Shown here: positions 25,447 through 34,038 of the stretch, in pieces
Position numbering within the stretch: the first letter of the stretch is position 1
How the letters are laid out: the number at the start of each line of letters is the position of its first letter
From: Eubacteriaceae bacterium
Lineage (GTDB): Bacteria; Bacillota; Clostridia; Lachnospirales; Lachnospiraceae
NCBI GenBank assembly: GCA_910574895.1
Contig: CAJTDQ010000001.1
Span: forward strand, 434,001-498,000
Direction of reading: 5' to 3'
DNA length: 64,000 bases
Notes under the pieces: model-generated
The model's input: the letters and a program-made list of their open reading frames with translations, nothing else
Told to the model about the DNA's origin: nothing
Database searches by the model: none
Position numbers and translations under genes: made by a program

Positions 25447-27045
25447 TTATCTGTCCCACTTATCGCACAGTGACTGAATCTGACTGGTAAACTTCGCAAT
25501 ATCTTTATTCGTTCCACCTTCATTACGCTTAATAACAGCCATCAGTCTATGACCTGCATTCACAAGATTTTCATAGAGACCTGTTGCTCTTCTTTGTTTT
25601 GCTTTCTGACTGATCCGAATAGGAATACCTTCCTTAACCAATTCTCCTGTTGCCAGATTAATCTGTGTTCCACTATATGGAGCATAAGTCTGATACCCGT
25701 ATTCTTTATTCAATAATTCTGCAAATATATCGCAGACTGTATCTTCCCCATGAACCACAAAAACTTTTTCCGGCCTTTGTTTCATAGCCTGAAGCCATTT
25801 TATCAGCTGTTTCTGATCCCCATGTCCACTGATTCCTTTTAAATTTTCAATATGGGCATTTACTGCAATTTCTTCCCCGAAAAGTTTTACCGTCTTTGCA
25901 CCTTCAAGAATTGCCCGCCCAAGAGTTCCCAGTGTCTGAAATCCTACAAACAAAATTGTATTGTTTTCTCTCCACAAATTATGCTTTAAATGATGTCTGA
26001 TACGACCTGCTTCACACATTCCGGAAGCCGACAGAATCACTTTTGGTTTTGTATTCTCATTAATTGCAATCGAATCATTACTGGTTACTGATAGTTTCAA
26101 TCCTTCAAAACGTAATGGATTGATTCCATTGCGAATCAATTCCATTGTCTCCTCATCAAAGCATTCTAATACATTTCCATTAAAAATTGATGTAGCTTCC
26201 ACTGCCAAAGGACTATCGACATATACTTCAAAATTCGGAAAATTCTTTACCATATTATCTTTTTTAATCTGTCGTATAAAATATAACATTTCCTGTGTTC
26301 TACCTACGGCAAAAGAAGGAATTACAACATTTCCTCCTCTGGCAAATGTTTCGTTTAAAATTCTAGCCAGTTCCCCGACATAATCCGGTCTTTCTCCATG
26401 CAGTCTGTCTCCATATGTAGACTCAATCAAGACATAATCTGCTCCCTCCATGCTAACCGGGTCTTTAATTATCGGTTTGTCAATATTTCCAATATCTCCC
26501 GAGAAAATAATTTTCTTTGAAACATTCTCTTCCGTCAATGTCATTTCAATACTTGCAGAACCAAGTAAATGTCCTGCATCTACATATTTCACTTTAATCT
26601 CATTACATATTTTCACATCTGTATTATACTCCAGAGGCACCATTAGGTCGCATGCCCTGACAGCATCTTCCATAGTATATATAGGCTCCATAGCTTCTCT
26701 ACCGGCCCGCTTTGCTTTTCTGCTCTTCCACTGTGCCTCAAATTCCTGAATATGTGCACTGTCCCGTAGCATAATATTGCATAACTGACATGTGGCTTTT
26801 GTAGCAAACACTTCTCCTTTAAACCCTCTCTTTACCATGAGTGGTATTAATCCGGAATGGTCTATATGTGCATGTGTAAGGAAAATATAATCAATCTCTC
26901 CTGCCATAACAGGTAATTCCTGATTCACGTAGATATCCTTTCCCTGTTCCATACCACAATCTATAATGGCTTTCTTTTCTCCGACCTCAATATAATGGCA
27001 GCTTCCTGTCACTTCATGATCTGCACCTAAAAATGTAAGAATCAT
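25447..27045 (-). CDS. Metallo-beta-lactamase/beta-CASP RNA-processing exonuclease (YSH1/CPSF-like)
   Basis: The protein has 532 residues. The zinc motif is THAHIDHSG (HxHxDH, about residue 50), followed by GHLLGSASIE, SGDIGN, the beta-CASP signature SASGMCEAGRIRHHL (motif B area) and ISGHGDQ near residue 390. The family cuts RNA 3' ends or degrades RNA; the bacterial members are close to archaeal CPSF-like nucleases and distinct from RNase J. A C-terminal Arg/Lys-rich tail (about 485-530) may bind RNA. The start is the ATG at 27045 after AGGAGAGG; the frame upstream lacks homology. It is a single gene between convergent htpG and the following Dus gene, 50 bases from the latter's stop. Confidence 0.9.
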   Translation of the reverse strand: MILTFLGADHEVTGSCHYIEVGEKKAIIDCGMEQGKDIYVNQELPVMAGEIDYIFLTHAHIDHSGLIPLMVKRGFKGEVFATKATCQLCNIMLRDSAHIQEFEAQWKSRKAKRAGREAMEPIYTMEDAVRACDLMVPLEYNTDVKICNEIKVKYVDAGHLLGSASIEMTLTEENVSKKIIFSGDIGNIDKPIIKDPVSMEGADYVLIESTYGDRLHGERPDYVGELARILNETFARGGNVVIPSFAVGRTQEMLYFIRQIKKDNMVKNFPNFEVYVDSPLAVEATSIFNGNVLECFDEETMELIRNGINPLRFEGLKLSVTSNDSIAINENTKPKVILSASGMCEAGRIRHHLKHNLWRENNTILFVGFQTLGTLGRAILEGAKTVKLFGEEIAVNAHIENLKGISGHGDQKQLIKWLQAMKQRPEKVFVVHGEDTVCDIFAELLNKEYGYQTYAPYSGTQINLATGELVKEGIPIRISQKAKQRRATGLYENLVNAGHRLMAVIKRNEGGTNKDIAKFTSQIQSLCDKWDR

Positions 27046-27140
27046 ATAAAACCTCTCCTTTCTAGAACTCCTTGTAATACGCCGAAACATGATTAATTTA
27101 CATATATACTAGCATTCTGTAAGGTGAAAAGCAATTTTAT

Positions 27141-28136
27141 TTACATCAGATTATCAAATATTTCATTCACTGCTTTTTCATACTTAAAAACACTCTGCGC
27201 TTTTCGAATCAGCTTAGCACATTTATGCTGGTCTATAGACATAAAAGACAGATAATTCCACATTTCAATCATCTTATTTAACAAATGCCTGTCTGAACTC
27301 ATCTCTTCGCTAAAATCAGCATATAACTTGTCATGAAATGCACGGATAATCTCTTTCGACACACTTCTATCTTTATTATTTGCTCTATGCTGAATGCTGT
27401 TTTTTACAAAGAAATTATTTACCTTCTGTTCTTCCTTTAACTTTATCTCATTTGCCAGATTAAGATTTCTTAATAGACCACGTCCAAGCATTACCGAATC
27501 AATATCATATCTAGATACAATATTTTCATAATCTTCCACCGTAAAAATATTTCCATTAAAACATAATGGATTTTTACTTACCTGATATGCATAATCAAAA
27601 GCCTTCATATCCGGTTCTCCTTTGTACAGTTGTACTCTCGTTCTTGGATGTATAATAATTTCCTCAAAAGGAAACTTATTGTACACTTCCATGATTTCTT
27701 CAAACTCAGAAGCATCCATTATTCCAATACGGGTTTTAACCGATATTTTCATATCGAGTTTGCAGAACACTTCATCAAAAAATTTTTCCATCAAATATGT
27801 ATCTTTCAAAAATCCTGCTCCCCTTCCCTTTGGAACTACCGTTCCTGAAGGACAGCCTGCATTCAGATTCACTTCTTCATATCCCATATCTGCAATCTGT
27901 CTGGCACCTTTTACAAAAAATTCTGCATTATTCGCCATAATCTGCGGCACCAGATTCACTTTTTTGCTGTTATTCTCCGGCAATAAGTCTTTTATCTCTC
28001 TCCCCTTTAATTTAGGATTATGACACGGAGAAATAAATGGTGCAAAATATTTATCCGGTCCTCCAAAAAATTCTGCAAAGGCATTTCTATATATAAATCC
28101 TGTAACACCATCAAGTGGTGCAAAATATAGTTTCAT
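27141..28136 (-). CDS. tRNA-dihydrouridine synthase family protein
   Basis: This 331-aa FMN enzyme reduces specific uridines in tRNA D-loops with NADPH. The N-terminus is YFAPLDGVTGFIYRNAF (substrate-entry motif); the catalytic Cys lies in NLNAGCPSGTVVPKGRGAGFL (about 94); KTRIG and IHPRTR are the phosphate and FMN contacts; MLGRGLLRN closes the barrel. The C-terminal helical domain is typical. It belongs to the DusB-like clade common in Clostridia, but the target position is not certain. GGAG precedes the ATG. It diverges from argH with 173 bases between. Confidence 0.93.
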   Translation of the reverse strand: MKLYFAPLDGVTGFIYRNAFAEFFGGPDKYFAPFISPCHNPKLKGREIKDLLPENNSKKVNLVPQIMANNAEFFVKGARQIADMGYEEVNLNAGCPSGTVVPKGRGAGFLKDTYLMEKFFDEVFCKLDMKISVKTRIGIMDASEFEEIMEVYNKFPFEEIIIHPRTRVQLYKGEPDMKAFDYAYQVSKNPLCFNGNIFTVEDYENIVSRYDIDSVMLGRGLLRNLNLANEIKLKEEQKVNNFFVKNSIQHRANNKDRSVSKEIIRAFHDKLYADFSEEMSSDRHLLNKMIEMWNYLSFMSIDQHKCAKLIRKAQSVFKYEKAVNEIFDNLM

Positions 28137-28199
28137 TGATTCACTCCAGTCTCTATTATTTATTTATAATTATAACAAAACAAGTTTCATAAAACCACA

Positions 28200-28228
28200 T
28201 TGAAAAAACAATATGCTAATGTTATACT
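28200..28228 (+). promoter_or_regulatory. Sigma-A promoter of argH
   Basis: TTGAAA (28200-28205), a 17-base spacer and TATACT (28223-28228) leave an 80-base leader before argH. The leader contains a short AAAGAGT/ACTCTTT dyad (28262-28277). I see no ARG-box consensus. Confidence 0.7.
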
Positions 28229-28309
28229 CTTTAAAGATAATTAATATCTTAAAACAATTATAAAGAGTTCACTCTTTTTATACAAAATAAAATTAAGCGA
28301 GGTATACAT

Positions 28310-29680
28310 ATGAAATTATGGGGCGGTCGTTTCACAAAGGAAGAAAATCAATTAGTTCACAACTTTAATGAATCTCTTTCTTTTGACCAGAAATTTTATG
28401 CACAGGATATCAGAGGAAGCATTGCACATGTAAAGATGCTTGGAAAACAAAACATCATCTCTGAAGATGAAATGAATCAGATTATAAAAGGATTAGAGGG
28501 CATTAAGGCAGATATTGATGCCGGCAAACTGGAATTTTCCAAAGAAAGTGAAGATATTCACAGTTTTGTTGAGGCAAACCTGATTGAGCGTATTGGAGAT
28601 GCCGGAAAGAAACTTCACACAGGGCGAAGCCGTAATGACCAGGTAGCACTTGATATGAAGCTTTATACAAGAGATGAAGTTGTAGAAATGAATTCTCTGC
28701 TAAAAACGCTTCTCTCTTCTTTATTAAAAGTTATGGAAGAAAACACAGAAACTTTCATGCCTGGATTTACACATTTACAAAAAGCCCAGCCAATTACACT
28801 GGCACATCATTTTGGAGCATACTTTGAAATGTTCAAACGTGACAGAGAACGATTAGAAGATATTTATAAAAGAATGAATTATTGCCCACTAGGCTCTGGT
28901 GCATTGGCAGGTACTACTTACCCTCTGGACAGAGAATACACTGCCAGTCTTTTAGATTTTAATGGTCCTACATTAAATAGTATGGATTCTGTATCTGACA
29001 GAGATTATGTGATTGAACTTTTAAGCTGTCTGTCCACGATTATGATGCATCTTAGCCGTTTCTGTGAAGAGATATGTATTTGGAACTCCAATGAATATCG
29101 TTTTGTAAATATTGATGATTCTTACAGTACTGGTTCCAGTATTATGCCACAGAAGAAAAACCCTGATATCGCAGAGTTAATCCGTGGAAAAACCGGACGT
29201 GTATATGGCTCTTTGATTTCCATTCTCACTACGATGAAGGGAATCCCTCTTGCCTACAATAAAGATATGCAGGAAGACAAAGAACTTACCTTTGATGCAA
29301 TTGATACTGTAAAGGGCTGTATCGTTTTATTTACCGGCATGATTGATACTATGACTTTTAATAATGATATTATGGAAGCCAGCACAAAACATGGGTTCAC
29401 AAACGCAACAGATGCTGCTGATTATCTGGTAAACCACGGTGTGCCTTTTAGAGATGCCCATGGCATTGTTGGACAATTAGTCCTATTCTGTGAAGAAAAA
29501 GGCATTGCACTAGACGATATGACATTGGAAGAATATAAGACTATCAGTCCTGTTTTTGAAGAAGATATCTATGAGGCAATCAGTCTGGAAACATGTGTTA
29601 ATAAACGTATGACAATTGGTGCTCCCGGACCAGATGCTATGAAACAGGTCATTGAAATATATAAAAAGTATTTAAAATAA
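28310..29680 (+). CDS. argH: Argininosuccinate lyase
   Basis: This 456-aa enzyme is the last in arginine synthesis and splits argininosuccinate into arginine and fumarate. The start is KLWGGRF. The fumarase/aspartase signature GSSIMPQKKNPD (about residue 280) holds the catalytic Ser and Lys. HTGRSRNDQVALD (about 107) and HLQKAQPITLAHH (about 157) carry substrate contacts. The length is normal. argG is not next to it, so the pathway is scattered. It has its own promoter and a two-way terminator. Confidence 0.97.
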   Translation: MKLWGGRFTKEENQLVHNFNESLSFDQKFYAQDIRGSIAHVKMLGKQNIISEDEMNQIIKGLEGIKADIDAGKLEFSKESEDIHSFVEANLIERIGDAGKKLHTGRSRNDQVALDMKLYTRDEVVEMNSLLKTLLSSLLKVMEENTETFMPGFTHLQKAQPITLAHHFGAYFEMFKRDRERLEDIYKRMNYCPLGSGALAGTTYPLDREYTASLLDFNGPTLNSMDSVSDRDYVIELLSCLSTIMMHLSRFCEEICIWNSNEYRFVNIDDSYSTGSSIMPQKKNPDIAELIRGKTGRVYGSLISILTTMKGIPLAYNKDMQEDKELTFDAIDTVKGCIVLFTGMIDTMTFNNDIMEASTKHGFTNATDAADYLVNHGVPFRDAHGIVGQLVLFCEEKGIALDDMTLEEYKTISPVFEEDIYEAISLETCVNKRMTIGAPGPDAMKQVIEIYKKYLK

Positions 29681-29711
29681 GGAGAGTACTTGTTTTTAAT
29701 AACACTTTTAC

Positions 29712-29752
29712 ATTAAAAATAGCAGGCATTCAACATACCTGCTATTTTTAAT
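29712..29752. terminator. Bidirectional terminator between argH and the protease operon
   Basis: The arms ATTAAAAATAGCAGG (29712-29726) and CCTGCTATTTTTAAT (29738-29752) are perfect. T runs on both strands serve argH (+) and the convergent protease-partner gene (-). Confidence 0.88.
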
Positions 29753-29839
29753 GCATTATTCAACTAGGTAACTTAACAAACAACACACCTTTCGGTATAA
29801 TAATCTAACATTGAGGCTATTGGAAAATATATTGCCCCA

Positions 29840-30364
29840 TTATTCTTCACTGTTCTTTATAAAATCATATTTTATTTTCACTTTTTTAACTTTTTTTAAT
29901 TTTGATTTTTTGGATTCAATAATATATGTGTTTGCTCCATATATGACCACAGCAATTTTACATTGTCCCTCTTTCAGTAAATCTCTTTTTTCAACATTTA
30001 AAAAGATTTTTTCATCTTTTTTAGTAATAGAGATAAGCTTATAACTCAAAAAATTTAAGTCTATATTTTCTGTTGCAAAAATCAATACATTCTTCTTAAA
30101 ATACGACTTTTTGTATTTATTCAATTTTTTTATATATTTTTTAGGATTATTATAATTTTTCTTTATATATTTTTTTAATTTTACCAAGTCTCTATATGAT
30201 CTTATAATTTTTTTATAACTATTCTTATTATTTGTATCCGAGTATTCGCCAGATACACTGATTGTTTTACAAACATATCCATCTACTTTTGCAGCTTTAA
30301 CATTTGCAGAGTAGATTGATAAAACCATCAATATAATCACAAAATATTTTAATCCCTTTTTCAT
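29840..30364 (-). CDS. Small secreted protein downstream of the subtilisin, possible PrcB-like partner
   Basis: The protein has 174 residues. A signal peptide is clear (KKGLKYFVIILMVLSIYSANVKAA, likely cut after VKA). The mature part is Lys/Tyr/Asn-rich, with a helical YKKIIRSYRDLVKLKKYIKK segment, then beta-like strands (NVLIFATENID, YKLISITKKDEKIFLNVE, KIAVVIYGANTYII). This layout loosely recalls PrcB, the small protein encoded with the subtilisin-type dentilisin in Treponema, but I cannot confirm homology. GAGG precedes the ATG. It starts 11 bases after the protease stop, so it is very likely co-transcribed and may be an inhibitor, chaperone or cofactor of that protease. Confidence 0.75.
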   Translation of the reverse strand: MKKGLKYFVIILMVLSIYSANVKAAKVDGYVCKTISVSGEYSDTNNKNSYKKIIRSYRDLVKLKKYIKKNYNNPKKYIKKLNKYKKSYFKKNVLIFATENIDLNFLSYKLISITKKDEKIFLNVEKRDLLKEGQCKIAVVIYGANTYIIESKKSKLKKVKKVKIKYDFIKNSEE

Positions 30365-30375
30365 ATAATTCACCT

Positions 30376-32082
30376 CTATTTTATTTTTATTGATTTTATT
30401 CCAGAATATGTTGAATATCCTGCGTTATTTCCATTAACTGTACCCGAGCCATGTCCATAATTCATATATCCTCTAACCCTGTAATAATATGTTTTTCCTT
30501 TCTTGACAGATTTGTCAACATAAGACAAATCATCAACAACAGCTATTCTGGAATATGTACCATTAGCTGACGTTGAACGTGAAATACAATAACCTTCTGC
30601 ATTATACAGTTCACTCCACTGAATCTTGGCATTCCCGACTGCTGTTTTTGTGACAGACTTTAAAGTGATACTTTCGCTTCTCAATCCTAAATATTTTGCT
30701 TTTTGGACAGCATAACCTGTATTTACTAATCCTGCCCCAAAATATGTACTACTCCCTATCTTTGTAGCTGTTTCATATATTAATTTTTCTACTTGGGATA
30801 CAGATAAATTATAGTTTATTCCTCTGACTAACGCCACAGTTGCAGATACCATTGGTGTTGCCATTGATGTTCCCGACATTGTAACATATGTATTGCTTGT
30901 ACTACAAGCAGAACTTACAATCTTATTTCCTGGTGCAGCAATATCTACATTTCCATAATTTGAAAATCTGGCTAATTTATTATTTTCATCTGTTGCTGAC
31001 ACTGAAATAACATGATTATAATCAGCTGGATAGTATATCTCTTTTTTCGCATTATTACCTTTTGCTGCAACTACAGTTATCCCAGCATTATAAGCATTAT
31101 CTATTACTTCTTGTAATGGACTGTAGTATGAATTTTCTCCCCAACTCATATTTATAACTTCTGCTCCGTGCGCAATCGCATATTGTACAGATTTTATCAA
31201 ATTTGCATACTCAAAATTACCTTTATTGTTTAATGCTTTTATAGCCATTATCTTACAACAATCATTAATCCAACCACTTCCCACACCAACTGTAGCAAAT
31301 GCATTATCTCCTTTTGCACCTATTATCCCTGCCACGTGTGTGCCATGGCCACTAGGATCTGGCAATTTTGAATCAAAAAGCTTCTGATAATTACCATTTA
31401 TTATATTAGTTATATCTACAGAATATTTTTTCAAATATGCATTATTAAAATCCTTATTTGCCACATACAATCCTGTATCTATAACCGCAACCCAGGTCTC
31501 TTTATATCCAGACCTGCTAAATGTATTCCATGCAGTTTTTGCTCCTATCTTAGATAAGTGATATTGCTTTCCTGAATATGTATCATCAACACCATAACTT
31601 TCTGTGTTTATCACTTCATAATTGTAATCCACATCTTCAATTATGCTTTCTGATTCTAATTTACTTTTTGCCTCCGCTGTTTCCACACCATCCTTTAAAT
31701 CAACTTCAATTATTGTAGTATACTTTTCTTCATCAAGGTACTTTTGTAACCTTTCTTTTTTCTCTTTTGGCAAATCTTCATCAATTTCAAATTCACCACT
31801 AATTATTTCATAACTTTCTGCCGTTTCTCCCAAAGCTCTCTTTATTTGCTTATTTGTAGCATCATTATCAACTTCTACAATTATTTTATCATTATCTATC
31901 CTTGTATGTTTATCCGTTTTTTCACTATTCATTACTCCATTACTAACCAAAATGTTTTCTATATTATTTTGGTATTTCCAAGCACTAGAAATATTGTCCA
32001 ATGAATTCGCCTTAACCGATGTGACACCTAAGTTAAATATAATACTTAATGAAAGTATCCCTGTTAATATTTTTCTTTGCAT
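30376..32082 (-). CDS. Secreted S8-family (subtilisin-like) serine protease with C-terminal fibronectin-III-like module
   Basis: The pre-proenzyme has 568 residues. It has a signal peptide (1-25, cut near VKA), then a long pro-region (about 60-155) with two strand-helix units like I9 inhibitors. The catalytic triad is complete: Asp in VAVIDTGLY (about 206), His in GHGTHVAGIIGA (about 246) and Ser in SGTSMATPM (about 407), with oxyanion Asn in AKGNNA. A C-terminal fibronectin-III-like module (about 475-568) ends in GIKSIKIK. No sortase signal is visible. A strong GGGGAGG site precedes the ATG. It degrades protein outside the cell or matures other surface proteins. The 174-aa secreted protein follows in the operon. 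Confidence 0.94.
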   Translation of the reverse strand: MQRKILTGILSLSIIFNLGVTSVKANSLDNISSAWKYQNNIENILVSNGVMNSEKTDKHTRIDNDKIIVEVDNDATNKQIKRALGETAESYEIISGEFEIDEDLPKEKKERLQKYLDEEKYTTIIEVDLKDGVETAEAKSKLESESIIEDVDYNYEVINTESYGVDDTYSGKQYHLSKIGAKTAWNTFSRSGYKETWVAVIDTGLYVANKDFNNAYLKKYSVDITNIINGNYQKLFDSKLPDPSGHGTHVAGIIGAKGDNAFATVGVGSGWINDCCKIMAIKALNNKGNFEYANLIKSVQYAIAHGAEVINMSWGENSYYSPLQEVIDNAYNAGITVVAAKGNNAKKEIYYPADYNHVISVSATDENNKLARFSNYGNVDIAAPGNKIVSSACSTSNTYVTMSGTSMATPMVSATVALVRGINYNLSVSQVEKLIYETATKIGSSTYFGAGLVNTGYAVQKAKYLGLRSESITLKSVTKTAVGNAKIQWSELYNAEGYCISRSTSANGTYSRIAVVDDLSYVDKSVKKGKTYYYRVRGYMNYGHGSGTVNGNNAGYSTYSGIKSIKIK

Positions 32083-32380
32083 TTTATAATTCCTCCCCTT
32101 ATCTATAAATTATGTATTTACTCTAAAACTATCATTTAAATAATTTTCAACTTAAAAATTATTTTCGAATACAATTGAATAAATCCCTATTTATAAAAAT
32201 GCATATTGCACGCATAAATATACTTAAAGATTTTTTCAATATATCCATAATGAACTACGTTTTCTTTTATTATATTTTCAACATTTGTCGAGGGGAAATA
32301 ACTGACGATATAGAATTTTCCAAATTTGTTATACATTCTGTATAGAAAATTTTTGTTTCATGCTGTCTCCTTCTACATAT

Positions 32381-32421
32381 AAAAATCGCACTAAGCATCT
32401 ATATGCCTGTGCGATAATTTT
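32381..32421 (-). terminator. Terminator for leftward transcripts in the gap (proA or a small RNA)
   Basis: On the minus strand ATCGCAC and GTGCGAT pair (+ strand 32385-32391 and 32409-32415), with GCAT/ATGC pairing inside. A TTTTT tail follows. Confidence 0.7.
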
Positions 32422-32470
32422 AATAACAGCTGTAATAAACAAATAACAACATACATTCTCATTTATACAC

Positions 32471-32537
32471 AGACATATAAGACCTATCGGCTCTCATCTG
32501 TGCATCTGATATGCAAAGTTTAAAGCCAAATATGTCT
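32471..32537. ncRNA. Candidate structured RNA element of unknown class (orientation uncertain)
   Basis: Three nested perfect stems lie in 67 bases: AGACATAT/ATATGTCT (32471-32478 and 32530-32537), GGCT/AGCC (32489-32492 and 32524-32527), and GCAT/ATGC (32502-32505 and 32511-32514) with a 5-base loop. They are separated by internal loops of 10/2 and 9/9 bases. On the minus strand a terminator follows about 50 bases later. This fits a small RNA or an aptamer, but it matches no riboswitch class I know. Confidence 0.35.
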
Positions 32538-32739
32538 ATAATAAATGTACATATACTTTAATATTTTCTTTACTTTATATAGTTTCAGCGTTATTACATT
32601 TATTTAAATTCTTAATTCTCTCAGAATTTTTGCTAGAGTCCCATTCTTTCAATTTGTCACAATATTCTTCTACAAATTTATTTTTTGTTATATGGTATTC
32701 TTCTTTCAAAAATCATTACATCTTCACAAGCTGTTGCAT

Positions 32740-34020
32740 TCATCCCAAATCCTCAAAATGAAAAGCCTTCTCCCCTTTTGCATAATCATCCACAATATTT
32801 CCACTACCATATAGTTTATACTTATAACTTACCAGCCCCTCTAATCCTACCGGACCTCTTGCATGGATTTTACTGGTACTGATTCCTACCTCTGCTCCGA
32901 AACCATATCGGTAACCATCTGCAAACCGCGTAGAGCAATTTTGATATACTCCCGCAGAGTCTACATATCTCATAAAATGTTCTGCGGTCTCTTTATCCTC
33001 TGTGATAATACAGTCTGTATGATGTGAACCAAAATAATTAATATGATCTATCGCCTCTTCCAAAGATTCTACTTCTTTCGCAGACACAATTAAATCTAAA
33101 TATTCTGTCCTGTCATCTTCTTCATTACTTTCAGTACAGCCTGTTAGATTTACAATTCTCTCACTTCCACGCAGTTCCACATGATTTTCTTTCAACTTTT
33201 CATATAGCTTTGGAACAATCTCATCAACAATATCCTTATGTATTAACAATGTCTCAACTGCATTACATGCCGATACATATTGGGTCTTTGCATCAATAAT
33301 AATAGGGATTGCCTTTTCGATATCAGCATTCTTATCCACATAAATATGGCAGATACCATCTGCGTGTCCCATTACAGGAATCTTCGTATTGTTCATAATA
33401 TACTGAACAAAAGCATTGGAACCTCTTGGAATCAGTAAGTCTACGTACTCGTTACATGTAAGAAGTTCTGAAATCTCTGAACGTGCTTCTAGTTGCAGCA
33501 TACAATTCTCCGGCATTCCTGATGCTGTGACAGCGTCATAAATGATATTGAATAGTACTCTGTTACTGTTCATCGTCTCACTGCCGCCCTTTAAGATAAC
33601 ACAGTTACCACTTTTAATGCAGAGGGCAGAAATCTGAATCAGAGCATCCGGTCTCGCCTCAAATATTACTCCAATCACGCCAATTGGACAGGTCTCACGA
33701 ACCAATGTCAAACCTTCATCTAACTGACGGTTCATCTGCTTCCTGAATAATGGGTCAGGAAGATTCACTAAGTCCTGAATTCCTGCAACCACATCTCTCA
33801 ATTTTGTTTCATCAAATTTCAGTCTCTTTACAATTGGAGCTGCCACATGGTCTTTTGCCGCCTGCTCTAAATCTTTTTTATTCGCCTCAAATATTTCTTC
33901 GCTATGTGCTTGTAATGCCTCAACGACTGCATTCAATGCATGATTTCTATGTTCTTCACTACTTCCTGCCATCTTAGGTGATGCCAGTTTTACAAGTTTT
34001 GCCTGTTCTTTTATATTCAT
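32740..34020 (-). CDS. proA: Glutamate-5-semialdehyde dehydrogenase (gamma-glutamyl phosphate reductase)
   Basis: This 426-aa enzyme performs the second step of proline synthesis, reducing gamma-glutamyl phosphate with NADPH. The catalytic Cys is in KTQYVSACNAVETLLIH (about residue 255). GVIGVIFEARPDALIQISALCIKSGN and GGSETMNSN are family marks, and the C-terminus GPVGLEGLVSYKY is normal. AAGGAG precedes the ATG. proB is not beside it. The nuclease-lipoprotein gene lies 18 bases upstream of its start in the same direction, so they may share a transcript. Confidence 0.96.
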   Translation of the reverse strand: MNIKEQAKLVKLASPKMAGSSEEHRNHALNAVVEALQAHSEEIFEANKKDLEQAAKDHVAAPIVKRLKFDETKLRDVVAGIQDLVNLPDPLFRKQMNRQLDEGLTLVRETCPIGVIGVIFEARPDALIQISALCIKSGNCVILKGGSETMNSNRVLFNIIYDAVTASGMPENCMLQLEARSEISELLTCNEYVDLLIPRGSNAFVQYIMNNTKIPVMGHADGICHIYVDKNADIEKAIPIIIDAKTQYVSACNAVETLLIHKDIVDEIVPKLYEKLKENHVELRGSERIVNLTGCTESNEEDDRTEYLDLIVSAKEVESLEEAIDHINYFGSHHTDCIITEDKETAEHFMRYVDSAGVYQNCSTRFADGYRYGFGAEVGISTSKIHARGPVGLEGLVSYKYKLYGSGNIVDDYAKGEKAFHFEDLG

Positions 34021-34038
34021 TTTAAATTCTTCTCCTTC

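Larger units (their letters stand above)
32083..32739. other. 657-base gene-free gap between the protease operon and proA
   Basis: There is no convincing gene. It holds a nested stem element (32471-32537), a terminator for leftward transcripts (32381-32421), the protease promoter region near 32100, and a 44-codon TTG-started frame (32575-32709, minus) of protein-like composition but without a ribosome site. The rest is A+T-rich with no repeats that I can see. Confidence 0.7.

Noticed and set aside
28262-28277. Attenuator in the argH leader
   Set aside because: The AAAGAGT/ACTCTTT dyad has only a 2-base loop and a weak stem, so it is unlikely to stop transcription.
32083-32150. Sigma-K promoter for the subtilisin operon
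   Set aside because: A CATAATTTA-like -10 is present upstream of the gene, but there is no AC at 16 or 17 bases, unlike the two accepted cases.
32575-32709. 44-residue minus-strand frame starting with TTG
   Set aside because: The composition is protein-like (Lys/Glu-rich), but there is no ribosome site, no ATG and a stop just upstream; at most a gene remnant.
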